64,000 nucleotides of DNA from Phorcus lineatus (lineage: Eukaryota; Mollusca; Gastropoda; Trochida; Trochidae): contig OV121088.1 in assembly GCA_921293015.1 (NCBI GenBank), positions 35,584,010 to 35,648,009 of the forward strand, given 5' to 3'. Positions 1 through 25,100 of this stretch are shown one piece after another. The notes beneath the pieces were generated by a model, which made no database searches, was not told where the DNA came from, and was given only the letters and a program-made list of their open reading frames with translations. The translations under genes were made by a program, and so were the position numbers. Position 1 is the stretch's first letter. Each line of letters begins with the position of its first letter.

Positions 1-481
1 GGCTCCGAAAACCCGGTCAAACTCCTTACAGTGTTACCGCATAGCATTTCTTGCTTGGTGACGCATCGTCTGTCACAAGTGCTGCACGGAGTTTGAAAAG
101 TATTTCAATCAGCTGTTTGCGAGTTCACCGAGTGCAGGCTTTGTGTTTGACATTCAGTTCCATTGTTTATTAGATGGATGCAGTACGTCTTTTAAACCTA
201 ACTATTTATAATATTTGAATAAATGATTCTTTATCTCGCGGGTAATGGCTTTACACTGTGATAACATTACAAAATATATTTCTTTGTGTTTCATATAAAC
301 AATGCAAACATGTTGGTGAAGTTAAAATCATTTAGTAGATAACCAGCAGTAAGTGAAGGTGAATAATAAATCTAAATGAATAAACGTGAGGAAACGTCGA
401 TGAATGTCAAGATATTTCAAATATATACAGCCGTGACGGGTAAAGATACGCGGAGGGTAAAGATACGCACTCGCACAAAAC
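1..481. other. No gene recognised
   Basis: AT-rich sequence at the window edge. I find no splice-bounded coding segment on either strand. The missing last exon of the minus-strand aldo-keto reductase could lie beyond this edge, because nothing resembling its C-terminal exon is visible here. Confidence 0.5.
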
Positions 482-964
482 TTAAAGAGCCACTCCGTGA
501 CCGTGAGTTGCTGGAGTCATATATGCCAAACTTAATTAATGGTGTCATTTGATCGCGAAGTATCGATTGTTACCAAAATGACACATTTGAAAGCATATTG
601 GTTTTTCACAGTGACAATATGAAGGTAGAAAGTCGCAATTCTGATCGAAAACCGGACAGTGGCGCGCGTCAAATAGTCAAACGTAATTTTGGAGACTTAT
701 CTAAAACAGCCAGGAGGGCAGTTTGGAGTTGATGGTGTTTGTTAGGTTATATAACTAGTATCCATGTATATTGGATGTGATATCTACACCTCGGTACATT
801 TATAAGGCTGATTCTAGATTTTCATGGAAAACCAGTATTTGTCATATATATGTCTTTTGGACATGAAAAGTGAAGATGTTTTGATTTTATATCACAACAT
901 ATGACATTTAACTTCGTATCAAAGGTAAATAATATGTTATGAAAATCACGGAGTGGCTCTTTAA
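482..964 (+). mobile_element. TTAA-flanked MITE, copy 1
   Basis: A 483-bp non-coding element with 19-bp terminal inverted repeats, TTAAAGAGCCACTCCGTGA at the left end (482-500) and its exact reverse complement at 946-964. TTAA is present at both termini, as expected for a piggyBac/Kolobok-type 4-bp target duplication. The interior has no ORF. A second copy in inverse orientation lies at 13,986-14,409, a diverged one at 39,580-40,060 and a truncated end at 60,904-60,940. The superfamily assignment rests only on the TTAA ends. Confidence 0.8.
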
Positions 965-1193
965 CCTAGTAAATCAGATGAGTGTTAGCTTGTAATTGAT
1001 TTATGTCTATGAATCTTTAGGCAATTAAGATGATATTATGAAGTTTTTGAAAAGGTTAAAACGATTTTATGTTGATTATTGGCACAAAACTGGGAAAAAC
1101 TGACAAAATTCCTAGCTAACATGTAGTCAAATTGTGTTGTCAGTATTATGAAATACTCAATTTCCTTTTCTTTTCTTGGGCTGCTCGAGGTAG

Positions 1194-1578
1194 ACGAGGC
1201 GGAGGACCGGAGAGGCAGGGAAGAGTAAGACAGCCAACATGAATCTTAGTGTTCTAGCTTGCTCCATCTACACAGGGGAACTCATCTTACTCTCAGGTAC
1301 CCACTAATGATAAATATTATGTGTGATGAACGCTTAAAGCTTTATATGTATATATAAGCAGAATTAAAACTAACTGAGATACTTGAAAGGATACAACATG
1401 ATATATTTAGATAATAAAAAATAGGCTCCATACATAAAACCATCGATTTACAGTGTTTTATTTATTATATGGAACGGTTTATTCTGTTTATCGTTATTTT
1501 CATTTTTATTTTACAGAACGTTCCTTGACTCCTGAACAGTGCTGTGAAGAAACATGTACAATGAAGCGAGAACAATGA
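1194..1578 (+). CDS. Putative two-exon 3' end of a small Cys-containing peptide gene
   Basis: Tentative model with exons 1194-1296 and 1517-1578. The acceptor before 1517 is strong (pyrimidine-rich, TTACAG). The donor after 1296 is CAG|GTACCC. Joined, they stay open for 54 residues and stop at TGA 1576-1578. A poly(A) signal AATAAA follows at 1612-1617. The joined C-terminus contains the cysteine pattern CC-x3-C (PEQCCEETC) and a basic RRR near the start of the readable part. The CC-x3-C spacing recalls an insulin A chain, but the final cysteine of that fold is absent and no B-chain exon or signal peptide was found. No homologue is recognised. This could be a lineage-specific peptide or a fortuitous ORF in a non-coding transcript. 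Confidence 0.25.
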
Positions 1579-2029
1579 AGAAACGCGTTTCCCTTATATA
1601 TTCTAAGGCTGAATAAACAATTTTGTATAGTTTATCCCTGTCTGTTTTTTACCTTGAAATAGTATGGCTAATCCGAATATTCCATTACCATATTTGTTAT
1701 AATAGAAACTCGACGCCTTTAATTCGCAATCTTGACTCCATGTTCAATAATTAGAAAAATTCTGAGTGCGAAGAGAATGTGCATATTTCACTACCCACCA
1801 TTCGTTTTTATTAGTGACCACCGTCTATTAAAACAAATATGGTACGTGCAGCCTAACAAAGTATTCCTTTAAACTTCCAGTGTTATTTGGAAGTCGTGTG
1901 CGTTGTAGGAACGTTATTGTTAGGTCGCGTTAAAGTCCATACTTTCGTTGTTGGGACTTATCGACTCCAGAAGAGGGACGTTCCGAGGATGTATCATGCT
2001 GATGTCCCTGAGACGTAAAGGTAACGTTG

Positions 2030-2430
2030 TAACAATGTTCTCACAACGTAATTTTGTTATCTAGGGAAATACCACGTTGTGACAACGTGTCTGGGAGTCT
2101 ACAAAATAACGTTGTGACAACGTTAGGAATTAACCTTAGGACAACGAAAATAAGAACGTCGTTCCAACGTCGCCACGACGTCTTATTTAGGTAGAAATAC
2201 CACGTTGTCACAACGTGAACGGGAGTCTACAAAATCACGTTGTGACAACGTCAGGAATCAACCTTAGGACAACGTAAATAAGAACGTCGTTACAACGTCG
2301 CCACGACGTCTTATTTAGGTAGAAATACCACGTTGTCACAACGTGAACGGGAGTCTACAAAATCACGTTGTCACAACGTCATGAATCTACGTTATTACAA
2401 CGTAAAGTGGACGTTGTGACAACGTCATTA
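2030..2430. repeat. 128-bp tandem repeat of palindromic ACGTTGT motifs
   Basis: About three imperfect units with a 128-bp period; for example GAACGGGAGTCTACAAAAT recurs at 2217 and 2345. Each unit contains several self-complementary 15-mers of the form ACGTTGTnACAACGT, plus ACGTCGTTnCAACGTCG variants. The strand can therefore fold on itself repeatedly. It is non-coding and lies downstream of the last recognisable exon of the aldo-keto reductase gene. Confidence 0.8.
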
Positions 2431-2454
2431 CAACGTAGATTTGTTAGCTGGGTA

Positions 2455-2478
2455 GTCCCCCACGTTGAGGCGGGGGAC
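2455..2478. repeat. Short GC-rich hairpin
   Basis: GTCCCCC and GGGGGAC arms face each other across a 10-base loop immediately after the ACGTTGT repeat array. A comparable C-run/G-run hairpin ends the element at 58,126-58,448, so it may be the terminal stem of a related dispersed repeat. Confidence 0.5.
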
Positions 2479-2603
2479 AAAAAAGAGAGCGAGGGCTGAA
2501 ATGTATGTAAAATAAATGGGCGCTCTTCCCAAAATGAATATACTACTACATGAAACATGGGCCCTGCAGTATGCAAAAAAATAAAATGACACTCGATACA
2601 TAC

Positions 2604-14916
<12,313 letters not shown>

Positions 14917-14999
14917 GTTGATATGCTGTATTGTGATAGCTAAGACGAACGACCTTGAACATTGAGATTCGGTGCGAGGTCAGGTCGATGTCACGGAAC

Positions 15000-17110
15000 A
15001 GCTGATAAAGTATGACAAGCCTGAAGACGATATGATAATATGCATTGCACGTTTATCTAATCCGGACAGAGAAACGACCTGCTCCTTATCTGCGAGGCGC
15101 CTAGGCTATCCCGATTCTCCAATCAATCATTAGCATGCATGAAATCCAAAGAAAGTGTCCTATCAGCAGCCAGGGACACGACCTATTGAAGGTCAATATT
15201 ATACTATAAGGATTTTTTAATGGTAAATGTTTGAAACTTGATTTTTAGTGCAAACTTACTATTTAATATGTGACTGTGATGTGATTTATAACCAACACAA
15301 AAACATCCATCCTACACACTTGAGTCCGTGAAGAAACGTTACTCAGAAAAGCCAATCTCATTGAAATCAGTCCGAAACTAATCGCTGCTACCTTGCTTCG
15401 TTTCTTGCAGCGAGGTACGAGCGATTAGTTTCGGGCTGATTTCAATGAGATTGTCAAAAAAGCATGCACGACATATCCATGAAATTGTAGACTGAAAATA
15501 TTGATCATTGTCAGGTTCAGTGTTGTCTGTAAACGTTGTTTTCAGGAAAACATTTTGCATTTCTATTGAAGTTGAATATGCCACGTATGTCACACCCTTA
15601 AATCAATCTTAACTCTACCTTGATGGCCTTATTGCGTAAGAGTGACGAGTTCATGACCTGCGAACTTCAAACCCTGTGCTACCTGCTATATACGACCTAT
15701 CGCGTTTGACGGAAGTGTAACTGGTCAGCAGCCGAAAGCCCATCAAGACTTGATGATTTTACAAATGCCATTAGATCATCAATGTGGAGATAAGCCCTCA
15801 GGTCGAGATAAGGCCATGACACACGTATGGCTGATTATGAGAGATATAAAGGAAATGGATTGATTTAACTTTGGACATCTAACAGTGCGCCCTTTTGGTG
15901 TCATATGTACAACTGATGAAATGATTACCTTTGATTAAAGAAAGTGTGTGGGTCTACGTCCACAGAAATATAAGCTAATTGATGAATCTATGTTAACCCC
16001 CTAAAGTTTTCTTGCTTATTTTTACCCTGGATGAAACATATACTATATTTGGATCCGCAAATGGAGAAACAAGAATTGCAATGTCATGACCACAACGCGA
16101 ACGTTAAGGATCATCCTCGACGAGGACGTCCACCATGGAAATGGTCATAAAGACCGATATAGAACCATCTCTGAACAATGTTCGATCCTGTTACACTTCC
16201 ATCATTATTCTATTAGTCCAGACTTAAACAATACTAGAGTGATGAATGTCTCAGCATGGGTAGCAAGATCCCCAGACGTTTCGCCTATAAATGCATGTGT
16301 AGGACGATATAGATGGACAAGTACGACGTCTACAGCAGATTTCGTATTTAAGGATAGGTATCGATAACATCTTAAACATGCACGAAAAACGCCTGCCTAG
16401 ATTAGCCTGTACTATGCTTATAAATATAGATAATTAGAAAACAAACTTGGGCAACCGACATTAGAAATTTATCATTTTCTCACGGTTTGTGTTCATATGG
16501 TTATGCGAGACACTTGGGGATGTAAATAGTAATGAGTTTCGCCTATATCAATAGATATGTTTAGTCAAGACTGGAATTCGACTTTAGATTCAAGCTCACG
16601 ATATGAATGTTACAGATTCTTTAAAACGATACGCTAAACGGGAAAATATCTATCAATAATTACAACAGATCATTTAAGAAGAATGTTTGTAAAATATCGC
16701 TTGGGTTTTATAAGTTTAATGATAAATGAGGGAAGAGAAACCTCTATCGAAAAGGAAGTTGATATTGTAAGTTAATGTAACCGATGTATTAACGATTGAA
16801 TTAATTTACACTTTTATCAGTTATGTGGATTTACGACAGAACTACTAACCACGCCATTTTCTAGAAAAACAACCAAGAGATGCATATTTGTCTTTGTTAC
16901 AAACTAGTACCGAAAACATTATTAAGCAATTGTCTTTTTATATAAAGCATGCATTAGCTAAAAGCGACCTTCTCATTAAACAAAGTATTAACCGTCAAAA
17001 GGACGAATGTTGCTATATTATATTGTATACTACTATTTGTCTATGCTATAACTCTAATGTATATGGGCCGGAGTCCTTTCGTACAATAAACGTCTTTTGA
17101 CCTGACTGAG
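15000..17110. other. Intergenic, no gene recognised
   Basis: Upstream of the aldo-keto reductase start. Contains the hairpin at 15,354-15,452 and an ORF at 16,086-16,367 that I do not accept as a gene. No splice-bounded conserved coding segment is seen on either strand. Confidence 0.5.
15354..15452. repeat. 99-bp hairpin
   Basis: Arms of about 42 bases, left starting AATCTCATTGAAATCAG and right ending in its inverse (CTGATTTCAATGAGATT). There are few mismatches around a GC-richer loop. Probably a solo fold-back MITE. No target duplication was identified. Confidence 0.75.
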
Positions 17111-17128
17111 TTGACTTTCTGACTGACA

Positions 17129-18060
17129 ATGGCTCGAAGAATTGTCGATGCATTGAGTCCGCAGATCATTGAAATTGCAAGAAGAACTCAGTTTCACTAC
17201 ACCGTAATAAGCCGTCTGGTGGTAATGCGTTCGCAAAAAACTGATGTAAAGGACCTTCCCCCTTCTGGAATACCAAAAGCTACCACATCTCAGGAGGATA
17301 GAGCTCTGTAAGGGCATTTTAAATGCCAGCCTTTTTGTTCAAGCACCCTTCTGAAACAAGCCTGGTTACCTCATCACAACCACACTGTGAGAAACCGCCC
17401 CAAACATGCGTCAGCGTCAGCGTAGGTTATGTTGTGGGTACGGGCAGAGGTGGAACCTATGATAATGGAGAAGAATACGCTGGACAGACAAACGTCGTTC
17501 CCTCCTGCATGCTGTTGATGGGAGGGCCTGTGCAAGGAGGACTAGGAATACACACTAGGAACATTTTGCAAAGAGTACCATTTGGCGGGGGAATCCTTAA
17601 ATTGTTTGTGGAGGCTTCTCCTACGCCAGGAGACTGGATTTTGTTGCTATACAAGGTTCATTCACATGCGCTTGCCATATTCTTGAGGTTCTGGATCCTA
17701 TCATTATTGATCATGTCGATGTCCATACCGAAGACCTTTGTTCATGGACGACAATGCAAAACCTCATCGTTAACGTGCTGTAAACCAACATATGGCAAAT
17801 AATGATGTGAAACGAATTCCATGACCAGCAATGTCTCCTGATTTGAACCAAATCGAACATGTTTGGGACACCATGGGTTGCATAGAACAGAAGAAGAATC
17901 TGCCTCCACAAAAACTGAGGGAACTGGAGGCAGCTCTTCACGCGGAGTGGCAGTAGATACCGATGGAAACTGGTTAGGGGTATGCCAAGAAGACTGTTAT
18001 TCAAACACATGGCGGCAGCACACGTTACCAATGTTTTGTGATTCATGGCACACTGATCCA
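17129..18060 (+). pseudogene. Dead Tc1/mariner transposase
   Basis: Fragments of a Tc1-type DDE transposase in shifting frames with several stops. The N-terminal helix-turn-helix-like part reads from 17129 (MARRIVDALSPQIIEIARR) to KATTSQEDRAL with a stop at 17309. The middle is frame-broken. The C-terminal part near 17740-17960 shows MDDNAKPHR, the second catalytic Asp region, then PAMSPDLNQIEHVWD, the signature around the third catalytic acidic residue, followed by another stop at about 17,955. A cut-and-paste transposase by family; inactive here. The terminal repeats were not resolved. Confidence 0.85.
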
Positions 18061-18653
18061 CTTCATTATAGTTGCTTTCCCTGGTGGCACACACGAAGAC
18101 CTTGAACTGACGATACGTAAACACCAATGTCTTTCTGTTGAAATTCAATTTCAATTTCATTCAGTGTTTTCATGGACTCTTTGTGCCCATACAGTTAAAA
18201 AGCTTTTCTTCCAAATGAGCAAATGCTTGTTGTTTTAATTAAAATTCATACTTCCATGAAGAAAATCAGGGGATGATTAACTTTTTTATGTGTATATTAA
18301 AGCCAGTTTAACTAGATTGGTCGATCCATAGAAAGCCACATAAATTTCCGCAGTACTTCTTTGACATATAGTCTACTGTAAGAAAGGTAACTGACAAACA
18401 TGTACCTTCGCAGACAGAGGCTATACATGATAATCTATGCATGAATTTTGCCTTAGACTCTGATCTGTTAAATGTTTTTTTGAAACCATTGTAAAGGTTA
18501 ATTGATCAATACCTTTTGTTAAATGTCAAATTGACAAATATATAAGCTGTATGCGGAGACCGCTATATTCATATTCCATATATTCTTATTACCTTAGAAA
18601 GTGTGTTCAATGTCAATCACTTGTGCCAGTAGATATTTATGTTAGTGATGACT

Positions 18654-18812
18654 CAGGGATTGGGCAAGACACCTTTAGCAATGGGACAATTTAGGGCTTT
18701 TAGTCACTTTTAGAATTTTGAATGGGCCATTCCCACAGTAGCAATGGTAAAATTTGTAATCTTCATCCAATGTGCAAAATGTCCCAAGGCCCTTACCTTT
18801 CCCATTCCATGG
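18654..18812. mobile_element. Short CAGGGATTGG MITE, diverged copy
   Basis: Begins CAGGGATTGGGCAAGACAC and follows the same internal order (TTAGGGCTTTTAGTCA, TTTTGAATGGGCCATT) as the intact copy at 43,168-43,341. The right end, near CTTTCCCATTCCATG, is degraded. It is directly followed by SINE-like sequence. Confidence 0.65.
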
Positions 18813-19092
18813 TTTGAATCCAGATTGAGACACCAAACATGTGTGACCTGGGCTTTACCCTGTGTTCTGTCCTTGGGCAAGGCAATTCATCCAAATTGCA
18901 CCCAGTCCATCCAGCTGTACAACTGGGTAAGTGAATACGGGATGTATGGACCTATATGGTCACACGAAGCACTAAGTCTTAGTAGCAGCATTGAAAGTAC
19001 AATTCCCTAAATAAATGTCCAGCGCTTTGAGCATGCTTTGCATGGACTATAGTGCACAATAAGTACCGATTTATTATTATTATTACTATTAA
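18811..19092 (+). mobile_element. tRNA-derived SINE, 5'-truncated
   Basis: Starts in a B-box-like GGTTTGAATCC, continues with GTCCTTGGGCAAGGCAATTC and AGCGCTTTGAGCATGC body motifs, and ends in GACTATAGTGCACAATAAGT and an (ATT)n tail at 19,071-19,092. From memory, these body and tail motifs recur in molluscan and vertebrate tRNA-SINEs. The A-box half is missing. Confidence 0.6.
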
Positions 19093-21599
19093 TGTGAACC
19101 TTACCAGTCATGGAGTGACTAAGCTTTAATGTGCTGTGAGCAAAAAACCCCAGCTAGTTAACATGCGGATGTTAAAAGTAGTGGGAGGGAGAGACGAATA
19201 GGAAAGAACGATATATACTGAGAAAGGGCAGACTGATGTTTCATGAACAATTATATTGTAAAACACATGACAGCCATAATCACTTAACCTTCTTATACTG
19301 TGATCTTCATGAGCCTTTGTTTGCTTGAACAATACCTCTGATTCGTGCTCAGTTTTGTCTTGTGTGGTCAATTTTCTGACTGGACCCTTATAGGAGGCCA
19401 TCTAAACAGTTTTAGCTGATTAGGGACTATCTATCATTCTTGTCAGGATGACAGTCTAGTTCTAATCAATGACAAAAAGAGAGAAGTGCGATTTTCATGA
19501 CAAGGTATATACTTTTGAAAAGTGATGTGTAAGGAAAACAAAACATATTCATAAACAATAATATTTTATGTCAAGTATAGTAGGAGAATTATAACATATT
19601 TCACTCGATAGCATCTAAACTCTCAACACTTAGATGCTCTCGACACAATCACACTGACATTTATGCTCATGAAAGGTAAATGGGGCGTTTGAGGAGGAGT
19701 TTGAACAAGATAGATAACACATAAACAGGATTAAACTGATAGTCTCAGCCAATATGTAAACTCTTCCAAAATCAAGTTGAAACATCAGTAGCAAATTCCC
19801 AAAATTTAAGGTTGAGCAAAAACACGATAACCTAAGCTCAGATTTGACACGAAGCGGGTGTCGAATTGAGACCTTCATGTAATTGCTATTTCTTGCTCTT
19901 GCCTTTGAGTAGAATATATGGGTCTTGATTTGTAAGTCAACAAGTTAACCCTTAATGTAAAAATAAAGAATAAAGAAATCACTCAATGGTTCAGATTCTT
20001 CATCAAAATAACTTCCCAAAATAACCCACCCTGTCCCTCATCTCATGTTTATTGTATATTAAGGTTATGTTAAGGTTAACCTTAGCAAAGCATGCTTGGT
20101 GAAGGGTCCTGAGAACTGCAGCACTAGAGAGTGCTGCTGGCATTGTCATGTTTGGTCACAGGGCAAGTAACATTTAATAGCACTCCCAGTTGAATTAAGA
20201 AAGGCAATGAAACAAGAAAAAGGCATGACCTTGCACTTGACAAGGAGGAAACACTTTACAAACATAAAAATTAACAATCTCATAAACATTTAGCAAAAAC
20301 ACAAAAGTGGAGCATAAAACATTTTGAAGTTGGGATTCATTGATAACCTTGTGGTTATAAGTCACTTTAATTCAATTTTCATTAAAAATCACTTGAATCT
20401 AATTATCATTATTGATTATCTTATTATCTGCTCTAATTCCTTATTGCACTTTAAGACATAATTGGCTCAAGATTGCTGGTAAATAAATCTAAGTCTAAAT
20501 GGTACAAAAAATTCATACACACATGAAAATGGTTTGAAATATTCATATCTGCAACATTTACACATATATCTTGGTTTTGTTTTGTTATATTGTCCCAATC
20601 TTCATTGAAAAGTGAAATTAAATATAATGAAGACATCCTGCAGCCGCCAAATTTTTTTTTTTCATCTGTAGAGGCTCCTTCGAGACTATGATTATTTTCT
20701 CATCATTGCCATTGTACGACTACAATTAGTACTCTTCGTTATTTGAAGCACATAGAAGCCTAAGTCATCCAGGCAGAGTCAATGTTCCTCATTTCCAATC
20801 AATTGCAATAGTTGGTTATTTATAGGCAATATGAGGCATATGATAAGAAGACAATCAGCAGCTTGCACGAAGGAGCGAGGTACAGATATATATAAACACA
20901 AATTTGTGAAAATATCATCCCTAATTGTACTTAGTCATATAAAAGCCTTATTTTTTTGCAACAGCTAAAGCTGTGCACAAAATTATCTCATAAGATTCGA
21001 ATATATAGTTTTGGCTATTTAAAGCTCAAAATCCAGTTAGATTTAGGGACACAGTTACAAAGACAGATTTCCAAATGTGGCAATAATGATGATATTGATA
21101 ACAAATATGTAAAATATATAGATATGAATACAATAATTTGATGATAATGATGATAATGATGATGAAGATCACAATGACGAAAAAGAAGTTGACAAGATGG
21201 TGAAAATGATGATAACAATAGTGTCAAGTTCCAATAATGGAATGAGAAATCACAACTGCTGCTTTTGGATAACAAAACATTCGTCTCGATGAGTTCAAAG
21301 GTCAAGAGGTTAACAGATCGACTCTGCAAAACTCTCCTGTATCCAGGTTTTTTGCCATAACTTGGTTTGGAACAGCATTTGGAACACGATGTTGGACATA
21401 AAGACGTGGAATGCAACAATCCTGAAATGAAAAACCACTGTGGGATATTTCACACCGATAATAAAATACAACTTTTTGATGATGCTAGTATGTTATTTTC
21501 AAAGCACGATCATTATAATCAGAAAATTAAGCAACATGAGCATGAAAAAAAAATAATAGATTTAACAGCATGGATTTTTAGATATGAAATTTGGAGTTA
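19093..21599. other. Intergenic, no gene recognised
   Basis: AT-rich sequence with scattered open frames that lack splice context or recognisable domains. Contains a GAT/GATAAT-rich simple repeat around 21,139-21,240. Confidence 0.5.
21139..21215. repeat. GATAATGAT-rich simple repeat
   Basis: Imperfect GAT/AAT trinucleotide tract (for example GATGATAATGATGATAATG). The open frame on the opposite strand through it is low-complexity. Confidence 0.7.
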
Positions 21600-21740
21600 C
21601 AGGGATTTGGAAAGACACCTTGGACAATGAGCCATTTCTAGGGATTTTAGAATTTTTCAGAATTTTGAATAGGTGATTCCCTTTTGTAGGAAAGGTAAAA
21701 CTTCTAATTCTAATGGGACGTTTTTTAACTGATGTGTCCT
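21600..21740. mobile_element. Short CAGGGATTGG MITE, third copy
   Basis: Begins CAGGGATTTGGAAAGACAC and keeps the internal ATTTTGAATAGG and GGAAAGGTAAAA motifs of the copies at 18,654 and 43,168. The right end is not clear. Confidence 0.6.
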
Positions 21741-22159
21741 CACCTCTCCAAATAGTTAAAGAAAAAAGTGGAGAGCTACATTAAGACAAGATGTCTTTAA
21801 TTTTAAATTGCAGTTAAAAGGAAAATTGGTTAATGCTGAGTAAAGCTGTGACTATATTATAGTATCGAGAATCTTGACACTTATTTTGGCGAGAAATGTA
21901 TCATGATTAGTCACTGTATCAGTCACTTTTTAATTGTTTAACTTGCTAAAAGATCAGGGTGTTTGTAAAAAGTTAATTTTTCTTTACAGTAAAATTCCCT
22001 TAAAATAGTGCAAAGTGACATGTTTAGTATAGTTTAATGTCTGTGTCTTCAGAGCTTAAAGGAATAAAACATAGTTCTGGTGGAAAAAGGTTTCTGTAAT
22101 TGTTGTATGATGTTGAGGTAAATATTGCATTGTAGGTGTGTAGTGTGTTTTCCTACTGT

Positions 22160-22165
22160 TTTATT
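22160..22165 (-). terminator. Poly(A) signal of LRR gene
   Basis: AATAAA on the minus strand, about 30 nucleotides beyond the proposed stop codon of the LRR gene. The short distance supports the terminal exon but is unusually compact. Confidence 0.4.
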
Positions 22166-22195
22166 TTCACTGTGAGTTTTAGATTAGTAGTTAAT

Positions 22196-25100
22196 TTAAA
22201 GGCCAGCATCCGCCACTATACACGGTGTTGGCGTGGCCAAGTTGACCTGAAAAAACTACACCTTGAAGGGAAAAAATGAGGGTACCTATGTTCGAAGTGG
22301 GATAAATCAAAATCTTCTTACCGGAAAGTTATCATATTTACACAATATATCCTTGGCACTTCAAAGAAGTGGAATTCCTAAACATGTTTAATCAAAACTA
22401 AAAACTAAAACAGTACTTTGACTGCATTTATTTCCAAATTTGAATTAACTTTGTAAATGTCACGTGACTAGATTCTCATCATTACTATACCAAACAAGTC
22501 TGCTAGTGGAGAAAAAGATCCATTCAGAGTGTCAGATTTCACTGCCTTCCCAGCCTGACTGGGAAATCAAAACCTCCCCCATCCCATATGTCCCCCAAAT
22601 ATTTAGCTCTGCCTGTGGGGATAAGCTGTAGAGACTAACGTTATAAAAAGATTATTGTGACAGTAAATGGATTAAGACAATTTTGTATAACTTTTGTCAA
22701 CAATAGTGACATATTTACTTTAAATACATCCAAACATTGTTAAAAGACTATGGTTGTTTTGAACGTTTTTCACAAAATTTTAAAAAATACAATTATATTG
22801 AATTCTATAATTAAAGATCTCCTTTGTGTTGGTCATTTCATAAAATATATATAATTTAATATACTAAAAATAATATCAGCCTGTCACACAAATTTGAACT
22901 TTTTATGCACTGAAACTCAGTAGACTACTACCAGCCACAAGTTGTAGTAAAGTTTTGAGACCTTTGACCCTGCTGAGCTATCCCAGGCACCAAAAAAACC
23001 GTTACTGCCCTGTCAATCAAACACTGATAATATCTTTGTTTCTGGAATCAACCAATCAGAGTAGAAATGACAAAGATAAGAAACCCATGGGTTTTTTGGA
23101 GGTTTGGATCCCGGCCTTTATTGCATTTTTTTATCTGATTGTTTTGTCTGTCTGTTTGTTTTGGTAAATCACACAAAACAAGAATCATATGGACACATGA
23201 ACATACCGTAAGATACTTGACAGCCATGGGCGTAACCTTTGAGCATCCATTCAGGTAGATTTCCTCAAGGTAGGGGACACTGTTGGCCAGTGCAAAGATA
23301 GATTTGTCTGTCAAATTGTTGAGGCCAGAGACAATTAGTTTTCGAAGGGAGCAGCATCGAGACACCTCGCAGACACCTGCGTCTGTCACCTGCAACACAA
23401 TTGGTGTTTGATAAAGAAAAACATTTGTTGCAAAAGTGGCAAAAGGCCAACCTGGCAAGTGACATTTTGATTTGTCAGTTTGAGAAGGGCTGGTAGAATT
23501 TTCAAACCACTTGCCCTTTCACTTACTCTGTATTCTGCCCATGACTAGGTAAATGGTTCAAACTGTGGTTTTTGCACGATGGTACTATTCTTCTTCTACA
23601 GAGATCCATCACAAGATACCATACGTACATATAAAAACAACTCCAATTAAAGCCCCCTTGTATCATCATGATATAGAATTACATCCCCTTACTGTCCTCA
23701 GCCTAATAGGCTGTGCTTGTGGACCCTTCAAAACAATAAAGGTTACAGAGATGTTTACCTGTCGGCAGGCTTTGATGCTGAGGAATGAGATATGAGGACA
23801 GTTGTGCGCTAGCTCCATGAGGAGGTCGTCTGTGACACACTTGAGACCAGAAAGATCAAGCTGTGTCAGGTTGTGACAGGTTGCGGCCATCTTGAATAGC
23901 ACATCCAGCTCCATCTGAAACAATGGTACAGTTGGACAATGTTCTTACCTACCGTCATTCAAGCTTGAAATGCTACATCTTATAAAGTGATCTCATTCCT
24001 TTACCTAGGATCTTAGGAATCACAAAGCACAAATTTATCCTGCAGGTTAAAGATAAAAAATTACAAAAATGATGAATGGTAACACAAGTCAATTTTGAAA
24101 AGAAAGTTTTCATTGAATAATTGATTTAATAGTGTGAACAACATGATGATTTCGAGTATGATCAGTCTCAAATTCAAATAATTTTTTGGAAATGTCAACA
24201 TTACTGGAGCATTTGCCTCTCCTGAAAGAGGAAAATGTACATATAATCATGAGTGAAAATTTTATCTAAGAGGCACTGCTGACCTTTTGACAGTTGAGGT
24301 TAAGGCTCTTTAACTGCAAGGCACGGTGCTTGTCACGGAAGAGTGGTGTGAGTGTTGCGCCGGTAGGCATGGAGAGAAGACTGAGTGACAGAGACTCGAG
24401 ACTGAGACAGTGGGTCGCCACGGCAACTAGCATGTCGTCAGTCAACTTCTGGGTGATCCCTCCACTCACATCGAGCTGGGTCAGGTTGGCGCCAATGTGT
24501 TCCAAAACCTGAAGGGTTAGGAGGAGATTTTGTTTCTAGATATTTGTAATAGTTTGAATAGGATTTTGTCATAAGCCTTTGTGTATTCAACCCTACAGGG
24601 AAACTTGTTGGTTTTGGTTCCTAAATCATTGGAGACTTTTCATAAATTAGTTAATAGGACTGCATCATTGAGTGTATTTCTTTGCACAGAGGTAGCTCCA
24701 TCATAACTTCTTTAACCAACATTTGTCCTATTACAACTCACTGAATATCCCACATTAGGTTAGATCTTACCTGAGTGAGAGTTTGATCACTGAGTGCTGG
24801 CACACCACAGAGTCGCAGAGAGGTGAGAGAACGCAGACGCTGCAGACACTCAACAAAGATTCGCTCGTCCTCCAGAAGTACCCCACATAAAGAGAGTTCC
24901 TTAAGACTCTGGGGGAGGGTCCATAGCACCTCGCTCTCCGGGGGATGACGCAACCGGTTACAGAAGGACAGATCCAGACTCTCCAGCTGAGTGCAGCCCT
25001 GAAACAACTGGGGGAGAAGGGATGTGATCAAAATAAAGTGATATCACAATTGGATGTTATTATGGTCCAATGAAACCTACTCAGCCCTTTTAAAATATTT

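Noticed and set aside
16086-16367. ORF containing DEDVHHGNG, reminiscent of histone deacetylase
   Set aside because: Only the short motif matches; no other deacetylase blocks or flanking exons are present, and another frame reads GRPP-like residues as in Tc1 transposases. Probably chance or transposon debris.
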